Assembly (NCBI GenBank): GCA_022701925.1
Contig: JAKONM010000267.1
Location: 1-29,177, forward strand
Direction: 5' to 3'
Source: Microbacteriaceae bacterium
GTDB lineage: Bacteria; Actinomycetota; Actinomycetes; Actinomycetales; Microbacteriaceae
Length of the DNA stretch: 29,177 bases
In this document: positions 7,335 to 15,284 of the stretch, in pieces
Position numbering within the stretch: position 1 is the first letter of the stretch
Layout of the letters: each line of letters starts with the position of its first letter
The notes under the pieces: generated by a model
What the model was told of the DNA's origin: nothing
What the model saw: only the letters and a program-made list of their open reading frames with translations
Databases searched by the model: none
Translations under genes and position numbers: made by a program

Positions 7335-8099
7335 TCACTGGTACGAGCAGCGCTTGGCGTACCCGTAGGCCGGGTCGCCGAACACGTCGTTCGTGCAGGG
7401 CGTGCCGCCGGTCAGCGTCCGGGTGACGTAGGACGAGGGCGACAGGCCGTAGCGGACCAGGCGCGTGCCGGTGAACGAGCAGGTCTCGTTCTCGCCGGCG
7501 CAGTCGACCCAGGCCGCGGCCGACGCGCTCGGACCGGCCGATGCGCTCGGCGAGGCCGACGGCGTCGTGGTCGTGCCGCCGCCAGCGGTCGTGCCGCCGC
7601 CCGTCGTGCCGCCGGTGGTCGTCCCGCCGGTCGAGGTGCCGCCGGAGGCGGAGGGGCTCGGCGAGGGAGAGGAGGCCACGCCGTCGCCCGGGCACGTGGA
7701 CGAGGGCACGGCCTTGCCGGTGGTGCTGTCGTAGAGGTAGGCCTTGGTGCTCGACGTGTACGCGTTGCCACCGGGGCCGTACCCGCACACGGTGAAGTTG
7801 CCGCCGCCGGCGGTCGTGACGTTCAGCACGTTGTCGCCGGACCTCGAGATCGTGCCGCCCGCGTTCACGTAGTCGCCGGTGCTCGCGACGGCGGTCCTCG
7901 GGTTGTCGACGGCGAAGCGGGTGACCATCGTGGTCGTGGTGTTCACGTCCGTGATCACGCTGGCGTCGCGCGCACTGCGCTGCTGGCCCAGGTACAGCGG
8001 CGTCGCGATGGCCGCGAGGATGCCGATCACGACGATGACGACCAGCAGCTCGATCAGCGTGAAGCCCTGCTGGTCGGTGTCCGTGCGGTGCGCGGCGAT
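7335..8099 (-). CDS. Type IV prepilin-like protein with ATC start
   Basis: This is a class III-type prepilin. The leader is short and ends in QQG, followed by FTLIELLVVIVVIGILAAIA: cleavage after Gly12, Phe at +1, Glu at +5 and the hydrophobic pilin helix. The rest has a globular head (about residues 40-125), a low-complexity Ser/Thr/Gly/Pro linker (about 137-190) and a Cys-rich C-terminal module with four Cys. No ATG, GTG or TTG precedes the pilin helix in frame. An ATC at 8099-8097 lies 7 nt after a perfect AGGAG and would give the leader IAAHRTDTDQQG. A single-base change from ATG is the simplest explanation; the next standard start, GTG at 8030, would remove most of the signal. No pilB, pilC or prepilin peptidase gene is nearby, so this is an orphan pilin. 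Confidence 0.75.
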   Translation of the reverse strand: MAAHRTDTDQQGFTLIELLVVIVVIGILAAIATPLYLGQQRSARDASVITDVNTTTTMVTRFAVDNPRTAVASTGDYVNAGGTISRSGDNVLNVTTAGGGNFTVCGYGPGGNAYTSSTKAYLYDSTTGKAVPSSTCPGDGVASSPSPSPSASGGTSTGGTTTGGTTGGGTTAGGGTTTTPSASPSASAGPSASAAAWVDCAGENETCSFTGTRLVRYGLSPSSYVTRTLTGGTPCTNDVFGDPAYGYAKRCSYQ

Positions 8100-8306
8100 G
8101 GTCCTGCTCCTCGTCCGACTCGCATCCCCGAGACGGTCTCCGGGTCTCCGAAGCCCTTCCGGCCCCGGTCCCTCAATGCTCGAGCGTTCGCGTCACCGGC
8201 CCCAGCCCCTCTTCGCGGGCGTGATCGCGTGCAGTCCTCCGGACGGCGGAGGCGCCTCCTCCACCCGACCGATGCGCCCGCACCCGGCCGCTGCTGCACT
8301 GCTGCC

Positions 8307-8963
8307 ATGACCGCCGCGCCGCCCGCCGCAGCCCCGCACCGCCCCGCGCAGCCGCGCGGCGGTGCACCTCGAGCAGTGCTGCAGGTGCTGCTGGTCGCCG
8401 CGGCGAGCCTGCTGCTGGGCGGCGCCACCTCGTTCCTCCAGACCGTGCTGCCGGAGGCGGTCGCACCCTTCGCGAACTCGGCCTCGGGCTGGACGCTGCT
8501 GACCGCCGGCGCGGTGGCGCTCTGCCGCCCGCGCACCGCCCTGGCCGCAGTCCTCGGCGCGGTGGGCTTCGTCGCGCTCGTCCTCGGCTACCAGGTGGTG
8601 TCGGGCCTGCGGGGCTTCCCCACCGACGAGACCCTGTTCCTGATCATCGGCGTAGTCGTGGGTCCGTTCGTCGGCGTCGCCGCCGCGTGGCTGCGCCACC
8701 GCGACCTGCGGGGCGCGCTGGGCTGCGGCGTGCTGGCGGGGATCGCCGTGGGCGAGGCCGCCTACGGCCTGCTCGTGGTGCTCGCCACCACCGGCTGGTC
8801 CTACTGGACGGCGATCGGCGTGACCGGGCTCGTCCTGCTGGCGGTCACGGTCCGCCGTGCGCCGCGCCGTGCAGCGGCCCGCCTGCTGCCGGTGGGCCTG
8901 ACCATCGCCGTCGCGGTCGCCTTCTTCGTCAGCTACACCGCGATCGGCTCGCTGGCCCTCTGA
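8307..8963 (+). CDS. DUF6518-like integral membrane protein
   Basis: This multi-pass membrane protein has about 218 residues and six or so hydrophobic segments. The order of a GGATSFLQ first-helix end, the block LPEAVAPFANSASGWTLLT and the polar GYQVVSGLRGFPTDETLF loop resembles proteins I recall as DUF6518 in Actinomycetota. The ATG at 8307 was chosen because the long upstream extension is Arg/Pro-rich shadow sequence. The N-terminal 25 residues are Pro/Ala-rich and cytoplasmic. Its function is unknown. It is divergent from the prepilin gene and about 200 nt upstream of the tetR gene. Confidence 0.72.
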   Translation: MTAAPPAAAPHRPAQPRGGAPRAVLQVLLVAAASLLLGGATSFLQTVLPEAVAPFANSASGWTLLTAGAVALCRPRTALAAVLGAVGFVALVLGYQVVSGLRGFPTDETLFLIIGVVVGPFVGVAAAWLRHRDLRGALGCGVLAGIAVGEAAYGLLVVLATTGWSYWTAIGVTGLVLLAVTVRRAPRRAAARLLPVGLTIAVAVAFFVSYTAIGSLAL

Positions 8964-9127
8964 CCCGGGGTAGACCGGCGTCCGGCTCGAGCACCCGCTG
9001 CCGCCGCGCCTGCACGCCGGTTCCTCGTCCGTCGTCGCGCACACCTGCACCGTCGCACTGCGGAGTGCCGCGCATCGGCCACCCGGAGGAGGTCGTGACC
9101 GCACGACGGGCCGCAGCCCGCCCCTCA

Positions 9128-9142
9128 CTGCACTCCGTGCAG
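9128..9142. promoter_or_regulatory. Palindrome, candidate TetR operator
   Basis: CTGCAC-TCC-GTGCAG is a perfect 6-3-6 inverted repeat centred 29 nt upstream of the tetR start, over the expected -35 region. A third half-site, TTGCAC, follows at 9145-9150. This arrangement fits autorepression by the downstream TetR protein. Binding is inferred. Confidence 0.5.
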
Positions 9143-9151
9143 CGTTGCACC

Positions 9152-9157
9152 TAGTGT
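9152..9157 (+). promoter_or_regulatory. -10 element of tetR, probable leaderless mRNA
   Basis: TAGTGT fits TANNNT. The start codon GTG at 9164 lies exactly where transcription should begin, and there is no Shine-Dalgarno in between. The palindrome at 9128-9142 overlaps the -35 position. Confidence 0.55.
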
Positions 9158-9163
9158 AGGCGC

Positions 9164-9805
9164 GTGACCACCATCGCTCCGGATCGTCGTGAGGCGATGA
9201 AGGCGCGACACCGGGCGGCGATCCTGGCGGCCGCGAGCGCGTTGATCGCCGAGCGCGGTGGGCCGTCCTTCACCGTCGACGACCTGGCGGAGCGGGCCGA
9301 CGTCGCCCGCCGGACGGTCTTCAACCACTTCGCGGGGCTGGACGACGTGCTGCTGACGGTCTGCGACGAGACCCTCGGGGTGCTGGTGGACGAGTTCGTC
9401 TCCACCGTCGCCGGGGTGCCCGTCGGCGACGGCAGCCCCGCCGCCATGTTCGACGAGCTCGCCGCCGCGGTGCGCGCCTCCGACCTGCCCTCGGCGATCC
9501 TCGCCGTGCTGCGGGTGCTGCACGCGGAGGGGCCGGCCCGCGCGCGGGCCACCGACCTGACGGACGCCGCCTTCGCCCGCGCCGTCGACCGCATGGTCGC
9601 GGAGGTCGGGCGGCGCAATCCCGCCGCCGATCCGCTGGAGGTCGAGCTGCTGGTGACGTTCGTCCTGCACGGCGTCGCCGTGATCGCCCGGCCCTGGGTC
9701 GACTCCGGGCTGCACCGCACCGACCGCGTCGCGGCCGAGGCGGAGTGGTCCGCGCTGCTCGACCGGCTGCTCGACCGGCTGCGCACCGGCTACGCGCCGG
9801 CCTGA
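9164..9805 (+). CDS. TetR/AcrR family transcriptional regulator
   Basis: This is a DNA-binding repressor-type protein of 213 residues. The N-terminal helix-turn-helix is at about residues 36-56 (FTVDDLAERADVARRTVFNHF), a close fit to the TetR_N signature. The C-terminal ligand domain (about 75-205) is helical and divergent, with an ending ALLDRLLDRLRTGY. It directly precedes the MMPL exporter on the same strand (82-nt gap), the common local-regulator arrangement. A candidate operator palindrome overlaps its own promoter. The ligand is unknown; a substrate of the exporter is the likely inducer. Confidence 0.9.
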   Translation: MTTIAPDRREAMKARHRAAILAAASALIAERGGPSFTVDDLAERADVARRTVFNHFAGLDDVLLTVCDETLGVLVDEFVSTVAGVPVGDGSPAAMFDELAAAVRASDLPSAILAVLRVLHAEGPARARATDLTDAAFARAVDRMVAEVGRRNPAADPLEVELLVTFVLHGVAVIARPWVDSGLHRTDRVAAEAEWSALLDRLLDRLRTGYAPA

Positions 9806-9887
9806 CCCGAACCACCTCCCCGGGCCCGACGGCCCGCCCTCAGCCCCGCTCCCCCGCAGGAGCGCCTCAGGAAAGGACCCGACCGAG

Positions 9888-12422
9888 ATGGCCGGCCTGC
9901 TCTACCGCCTCGGACGCCTCGCCGCCCGTCGCCGCTAGACGACGATCGTCGCCTGGATCGTGCTGCTGGCCCTCGGCGGCGTCGGCTACGGCGTCTTCGG
10001 CGGCACCATCTCCTCGTCCATCTCCATCCCGGGCACGGCGACGAGCCGGGTGACGGACCGGCTGGCGCAGGAGTTCCCCGCGGCCAGCGGCGGCTCCGGC
10101 ACGCTCGTCTTCGAGACGACGGACGGTCGCGCCTTCACGAGCGCCCAGAAGGACGGCGTGCAGTCCCTGCTCGACGACATCGCCGACGAGACCGGGGTGC
10201 GGGCGACGGTCGATCCGTTCACCGCCCAGGCGCGGCTGGACGACCAGCGCACCGAGCTGACCGACGGGGAGGCGCGGCTCGCCGACGGCGAGCAGCAGCT
10301 CTCCGACGGCCAGGACCGCCTGGACGCCGGTCAGGAGCAGCTGGACGCCGCGCAACGGCAGATCGACCAGCAGACCGCGCAGGCCAGGGCCGCCGGGCAG
10401 CTGGCGTTCGCGCAGCCGCAGCTGGACGCCGCGCAGGCGCAGCTGGACGCGCAGCAGAAGACGCTCGACGCCGGGCAGAAGACGCTCGACGAGAACCGGG
10501 CGGAGCTCGCGGAGAACACGGCGAAGCTCGAGGTCGGCGAGCGGCTCCTGGCGCTCTCGAAGAACATCCGGCTCGTCTCGGACGACGGCTCCGCCGCCGT
10601 CGGCACGGTGCAGTTCCGCAAGCCGACCATCTCCGTGCCGCCCGCGGTGAAGGACGCGGTGGTCGAGGCCGCGGAGGGCGCCCGCATCGACGGGGTGCGC
10701 GTGCTCGTCTCGAACGAGATCGCCCAGGGCGTCCCCTCCATCGTCGGCCCCGGCGAGGTGATCGGCCTGATCGTCGCGGCCGCGGTGCTGCTGCTGATCC
10801 TGACCACGGTGATCGGCGCGATCCTGCCGCTCGCCAGCGCGCTGCTCGGCGTCGCGGTCGCCCTGCTCGGCGCGCTCTCCTTCTCGGGCGTGGTGCAGTT
10901 CATCTCCGTCACGCCGTTCCTCGCGGTGATGCTGGGGCTGGCGGTGGGCATCGACTACTCCCTGTTCATCCTGAACCGCCACCGCAGCCAGCTGAAGCAG
11001 GGCATGGAGGTGCAGGAGTCGATCGGGCTGGCGAACGGCACCTCCGGCACGGCGGTGGTCTTCGCGGGGTCGACGGTGGTGGTGGCGCTGCTGGCGCTGA
11101 ACATCACCGGCATCCCGTTCCTCGGCCTGATGGGCACCGTGGGCGCCGTCGCGGTGGCGGTCGCCGTGCTGGTCGCGGTGACCTTCACGCCCGCGCTGCT
11201 GTCCTTCGTCGGCATGCGGATCCTGCGTCGCAAGGAGCGCGCCGCGATCGGCCGCGCCGCGGCCGTCCGGGTGCCGACGCGGCCGATGCCCACCTGGCGG
11301 GCCGTCGTCACGCTGATCGCCGGGGTCGCGGTGCTCGCCGTCGTCGCGCTGCCCGCGCTGCAGCTGCGGCTCGGGCTGCCCGACGGCTCGTCCGAGCCGG
11401 TCGAGTCGAGCCGGTACCAGGCGTTCACCACGATCTCGCGGGAGTTCGGCGCCGGTCAGAACAGTCCGCTGCTCGTCGTCGCCGACCTGCCGCAGCGCAC
11501 GACCGGCGACGCCCTGCTCGAGCAGGAGGCCGCGATCGGCGAGCGCATCGCGGCCCAGGACGGCGTCAGCGCGGTCGCCCCGATCGGCGCCTCCGAGGAC
11601 CGCACCGTCGTCGCCTTCCAGGTGCTGCCGACCACCGGCCCGACGGCGCCGGAGACCGAGCGGCTGGTGCACGACCTGCGCGACCTCTCCCCGATCACGA
11701 CCGAGGCCGGACGGGTCGACCTGGGCGTGGCCGGCAACGCGAGCGCCAACATCGACATCTCCGAGAAGCTGGGCGGGGTGCTGCCGCTCTACCTGGTGGT
11801 CGTCGTCGGGCTCTCGCTGATCATCCTGATCATCGTCTTCCGCTCGCTGCTGGTGCCGATCACCGCCACCGCCGGATTCGTGCTGTCGCTGTTCGCCACC
11901 TTCGGCGCCCTGACGGCGGTGTACCAGCTCGGCTGGCTCAGCGCGGTCTTCGGCGTCCACGACCCCGGCCCCATCCTCAGCTTCCTGCCGATCATCGAGA
12001 TCGGCGTGCTGTTCGGCCTGGCGATGGACTACCAGCTGTTCCTGGTCTCCGGGATGCGGGAGGCGTACGCCCACGGCGCCCCGGCCAGGCTGGCGGTGCA
12101 GCGGGGCCTCCACGCCGGCCGGGCCGTCGTCACGGCGGCAGCGATCATCATGACGGCGGTGTTCGCGGGCTTCATCTTCTCCGAGACCGCGATCATCCGG
12201 CCCATCGGGTTCGGGCTCGCCTTCGGGGTGCTCATGGACGCCTTCGTGGTGCGGATGCTGCTGATCCCCGCCGCGATGCACCTGCTGGGCGCCAGCGCGT
12301 GGTGGCTGCCCCGCTGGCTCGACCGGATCATCCCGGACGTCGACGTGGAGGGCGCCTCGCTGGAGCGCACGCACCCGCTGCCGGGCGCGAACGCCGAGCA
12401 GCCGGAGCCGGCGCGGCGCTGA
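9888..12422 (+). CDS. MMPL/RND-type exporter with in-frame amber at codon 17
   Basis: This is a large inner-membrane RND-superfamily exporter (MMPL family). The reading frame starts at ATG 9888 after AGGAAAGG and encodes MAGLLYRLGRLAARRR. It then meets TAG at 9936-9938 and continues as TTIVAWIVLLALGG without another stop to 12422, 845 codons in all. Relatives have Trp after the Arg cluster, so TGG to TAG is the likely change. The remaining sequence is intact: an extracytoplasmic domain with a Leu/Gly/Gln heptad coiled coil (about 116-224), two blocks of membrane helices, GLAVGIDYSLF and GLAMDYQLF carrying the Asp-Tyr pairs used for proton transfer. Restart at GTG 9960 would remove half of the first helix. 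TetR upstream is the probable regulator. Export of lipids, siderophores or drugs is typical, but the substrate is unknown. Confidence 0.85.
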
Positions 12423-12441
12423 GGGCTCCGGCGGCGACGCC

Positions 12442-13191
12442 TCAGGCCCGGCCGGCCGCCGCGAGGACCCCGTCGAGGGCGGCCAGCAGGGCGTCGAACG
12501 CCTCGCCCTGCGGCTCGATCACGACCTTGTGGTCGCCGTGGACCACGGTCAGGGCCACGTCCTGCCCCGCGCGCCGTGCGGCGTCGGCATAGGCCTCCGA
12601 CTGGTTCAGCGGCACGACGTCGTCGCGGTCGCCGTGAACGATCCGCACCGGTGAGCCGGGGACGATCCGGCGCGTCGGGTCTGCGGCGGCGTAGCGCACC
12701 GGGTGCTCCTCGGACGTGCCGCCGAGGAAGTCGACCACCGCTCCGTCGCCCATGCCCTCCGCCTCGCCGAGCGCGAGGTCGAGCGCGCCCGCCAGGCTCA
12801 CCGCCTCGGTCAGGCGCAGCCCCGCCTCCGGCCGGCTCAGCGCCCACACCGCCAGGTGCCCGCCCGCGCTGTGCCCCACCGTCACCACCGGTCCGGTGTC
12901 GAGGCCGTGCTCGCGCGCGGCCGCCGCCAGGTGCTCCACCCCGGCGGCCAGGTCGTCCAGCGTCGTCGGCCAGCCGCCGCCGTTCGGCGTCTGCCGGTAC
13001 TCGATCTGCCAGACGTGCCAGTGCTGCGCGACCAGCGCGTGCGCCAGCGGCGTCGGGCCGTCGAAGTAGTCGGGGGTGCCGCGCCAGAAGCCGCCGTGGA
13101 TCAGGACGACGGTCCCCCGCGCCGGCCCGGCGGCCTCGTGGAGCACCCCGTACTGCATGGGCCCGTCGCCGTACTCGATCCGCTCCGCCAC
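12442..13191 (-). CDS. Alpha/beta hydrolase (esterase/kynurenine formamidase-like)
   Basis: This is a cytosolic serine hydrolase of 249 residues. The oxyanion-hole strand is VVLIHGGFW (about 28-36). The nucleophile elbow is GHSAGGH with Ser108, the acid is probably D191 in HGDRDDVVP, and the His is H221 in VHGDHKVV. The HGGxW motif and the segment YRQTPNGGGWPTTLDDL are typical of BD-FAE/kynurenine-formamidase-like and prolyl-oligopeptidase-like esterases. The GTG at 13191 was chosen because the frame further upstream is Arg/Ser-rich shadow. ATG at residue 12 is an alternative. It is convergent with the MMPL gene, with only 19 nt between stops. Confidence 0.85.
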   Translation of the reverse strand: MAERIEYGDGPMQYGVLHEAAGPARGTVVLIHGGFWRGTPDYFDGPTPLAHALVAQHWHVWQIEYRQTPNGGGWPTTLDDLAAGVEHLAAAAREHGLDTGPVVTVGHSAGGHLAVWALSRPEAGLRLTEAVSLAGALDLALGEAEGMGDGAVVDFLGGTSEEHPVRYAAADPTRRIVPGSPVRIVHGDRDDVVPLNQSEAYADAARRAGQDVALTVVHGDHKVVIEPQGEAFDALLAALDGVLAAAGRA

Positions 13192-13319
13192 GATCGGACC
13201 GTACCCCCGCCGGCCGCCACCGCTGCTGGACGCCGGGCAGCGGCCGATCCCCCGCGAGGACGCCTCAGGGCACCGGATGATCGACGGAGACGCGCGATCC
13301 TGCAGCCGTCGCACCCCGA

Positions 13320-13355
13320 GGACGGGCGGCGGAGGGCTGACGCCGCCGCCCGTCC
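13320..13355 (-). terminator. Hairpin terminator after the SDR gene
   Basis: GGACGGGCGGCG (13320-13331) pairs perfectly with CGCCGCCCGTCC (13344-13355) around a 12-nt loop. It starts 8 nt after the stop of the minus-strand dehydrogenase gene. Confidence 0.6.
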
Positions 13356-13362
13356 GACCGGT

Positions 13363-14250
13363 CTAGAAGACGGGCATGCCGCCGGCGATCGCGATGGTCG
13401 AGCCGGTCTGGTAGCTCGACTCCGGGCTGACCAGGTGCACGTAGGCGGCGGCGAGCTCGGCCGGCTGACCGGGGCGGCCGAGCGGCGAACCCTCGCCGAA
13501 CGACGACACGGTCTCCGCGTCGTCGGAGCCCGGCTGGAGGGGCGTCCACACCGGACCCGGAGCGACCGAGTTGACCCGGATGCCCTTCGACGCCACCTGC
13601 TGCGCGAGCGCCTGGGTGAAGATCTTGATCGCGCCCTTCGAGACCGCGTAGTCGATCTTGTCCGGCGACGGGCTGGAGGCCTGGGTCGAGCCCGTGGTCA
13701 CGATCGTGGAGCCGGGCTCCAGGTGCGGGATCGCGGCCTTCGCCAGCCAGAACAGCGAGTAGACGTTGGTCTTCAGCGTCGAGTCGATGGCGGCGGTCTC
13801 GAGGGTGAGGATGTCGTCGTTGCTGTCCATCCGGCCCGCGACCATCACCAGCGTGTCCAGCCCGCCGAGCTCGTCGACGGCCTTCTGCACCAGGTCCTCG
13901 CAGTACTGCTCGTCGCTGATGTCGCCCGGGAACAGGATCGCGCGGCGCCCCTCCCCCTCGAGCAGCGCGCGGACCTCCTCCGCGTCCTCCTGCTCGTCGG
14001 GCAGGTAGGAGAGCACCAGGTCGGCGCCCTCACGGGACAGGCCGATGGCGGCGGCGCGGCCGATGCCCGAGTCGGCGCCGGTGACGATGCCCCGGAAGCC
14101 GCGCAGGCGGCCGTGCCCCACGTAGCTGTCCTCGCCGTGGTCCGGGCGGGGGTCCATCTTCCAGGCGGCGCCCGGCAGCGACTGCTCCTGCTTCGGGAAC
14201 GGCGGCGCGGGGTAGAGGGTCTGCGGGTCGCGCTTGTCGTACTGGCTCAT
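13363..14250 (-). CDS. SDR oxidoreductase, YghA/general stress protein 39-like
   Basis: This is an NAD(P)-dependent short-chain dehydrogenase of 295 residues. It has the long N-terminal extension of the YghA/YdaD group (QYDKRDPQTLYPAPPFPKQ, then GRLRGFRGIV). The cofactor loop is TGADSGIG (57-64), the active-site Ser is in TTGSTQ (about 188), and Tyr201-x3-Lys205 is in YAVSK. The VAGRM segment corresponds to the VAGKQ form of YghA rather than classic NNAG. The end PESSYQTGSTIAIAGGMPVF is the usual SDR tail. Relatives are aldehyde/alcohol dehydrogenases induced by stress; the substrate here is unknown. A GGGGAG motif precedes the ATG. It ends with TAG. Confidence 0.9.
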   Translation of the reverse strand: MSQYDKRDPQTLYPAPPFPKQEQSLPGAAWKMDPRPDHGEDSYVGHGRLRGFRGIVTGADSGIGRAAAIGLSREGADLVLSYLPDEQEDAEEVRALLEGEGRRAILFPGDISDEQYCEDLVQKAVDELGGLDTLVMVAGRMDSNDDILTLETAAIDSTLKTNVYSLFWLAKAAIPHLEPGSTIVTTGSTQASSPSPDKIDYAVSKGAIKIFTQALAQQVASKGIRVNSVAPGPVWTPLQPGSDDAETVSSFGEGSPLGRPGQPAELAAAYVHLVSPESSYQTGSTIAIAGGMPVF

Positions 14251-14362
14251 GCGGCGATCCTGCTCCCCGCCGCCTGGACGCGATCCCTCGCGGACCGAGT
14301 TTTCAGGCGGGCCGCCCCCGGAACGCCGCCCTCGCGGAGCAGCGCACCGGCCGGTCAGGCGT

Positions 14363-14380
14363 CTGGCAGCCTCCTGCCAG
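14363..14380. repeat. 7-bp inverted repeat in a divergent promoter region
   Basis: CTGGCAG-CCTC-CTGCCAG lies about 85 nt before the DUF4397 start and 110 nt before the SDR start. It could be an operator or a small hairpin in the DUF4397 leader. No clear ECF-type -35/-10 pair was found in this 212-nt region. Confidence 0.35.
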
Positions 14381-14462
14381 GTTCAGCCGCATCCGTGACG
14401 GGGCTCCAGCAGGAAGTGGTGGTGAAGGCGTGTCCACCCCTGAACCCACGAGGAGCATCCCC

Positions 14463-15284
14463 ATGCGCACCCCCATCCGCATCGCCGGCGTCGTCATCGG
14501 CGCCGGTGCGCTGACCGCGTTCGGCGTCGCACCCGCGAACGCCGCCACCCCCGCCCCGGCCGGCGTCTCCGTACTGCACGCCGTGCCGGACACCCCGGTC
14601 GACGTGTGGGTCGACGGCGAGCGCACGCTCGACGACTTCCAGCCCGGCGACCTGGCGGGGCCCCTGGCCCTGCCCGCCGGCACGTACAGCGTCGCGATCA
14701 CCGCCGCCGACGCGACCGATGACAGCGACCCGGTGATCGGTCCGGTCGACGTGCCGGTCGAGGGCGACCGCAGCTACACCATCGCCGCGCACCTGAACGA
14801 GGGCGGGGAGCCGACCGCGACGGTCTTCGCCAACGACACCTCCGCCGCGCCCGCCGGGCAGGGCCGCCTGACCGTGCGCCACACCGCGGCGGCGCCCGCC
14901 GTCGACGTGCTGGCCGGCGGCGACGCCGTGATCGAGGGCCTGGAGAACCCGGACGAGCAGGTGCTCGAGCTGCCGGCCGGCACGATCTCCGCCGCCGTCG
15001 CCGCGGCCGGGTCGACCGATCCGCTGATCGGGCCGGCCGACGTGCAGGTCGCCGAGGGCGTGAACACGATCGTGTACGCGTGGGGCAGCGCTGATGACGA
15101 CGACCTGGAGCTGGCGGTGCAGACGATCACCGGCCTCGGCGGGAACCCGAACGGCATCAACAGCGGCACCGCGGGCCTCGCGGCCGAGGGCGGCTCGCCG
15201 GTCGGCCTGATCGGCGTCGGTGCGCTGGCCGTGCTGGTCGCGGGCGGCGCTGCGCTGGTCGTGGCCCGGCGTGCGCGCGCCTGA
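14463..15284 (+). CDS. Secreted DUF4397 surface protein with C-terminal membrane anchor
   Basis: This exported protein has 273 residues. It has a Sec signal peptide (about 1-28, ending APANA), then two DUF4397-type beta repeats starting at VSVLHAVPDTPVDVWVDG and LTVRHTAAAPAVDVLAGG. It ends in a hydrophobic helix VGLIGVGALAVLVAGGAALV and the basic tail ARRARA. That is the layout of a sortase substrate, but no LPxTG-like pentapeptide precedes the helix; the nearest sequence is AAEGGSP. AGGAG sits 7 nt before the ATG. The sortase gene overlaps its end by 14 nt. DUF4397 proteins beside class F sortases are a known actinobacterial pairing. Its exact role on the cell surface is unknown. Confidence 0.82.
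   Translation: MRTPIRIAGVVIGAGALTAFGVAPANAATPAPAGVSVLHAVPDTPVDVWVDGERTLDDFQPGDLAGPLALPAGTYSVAITAADATDDSDPVIGPVDVPVEGDRSYTIAAHLNEGGEPTATVFANDTSAAPAGQGRLTVRHTAAAPAVDVLAGGDAVIEGLENPDEQVLELPAGTISAAVAAAGSTDPLIGPADVQVAEGVNTIVYAWGSADDDDLELAVQTITGLGGNPNGINSGTAGLAAEGGSPVGLIGVGALAVLVAGGAALVVARRARA

Noticed and set aside
7535..7690. CRISPR-like or tandem repeat array
   Set aside because: The repeated look comes from Ser/Thr/Gly/Pro codons of the pilin linker. There are no regular spacers.
9867..12374. Minus-strand open frame of 835 codons opposite the MMPL gene
   Set aside because: The composition is Asp/Arg/Gln/His-rich without folds, and the plus strand carries clear RND motifs.
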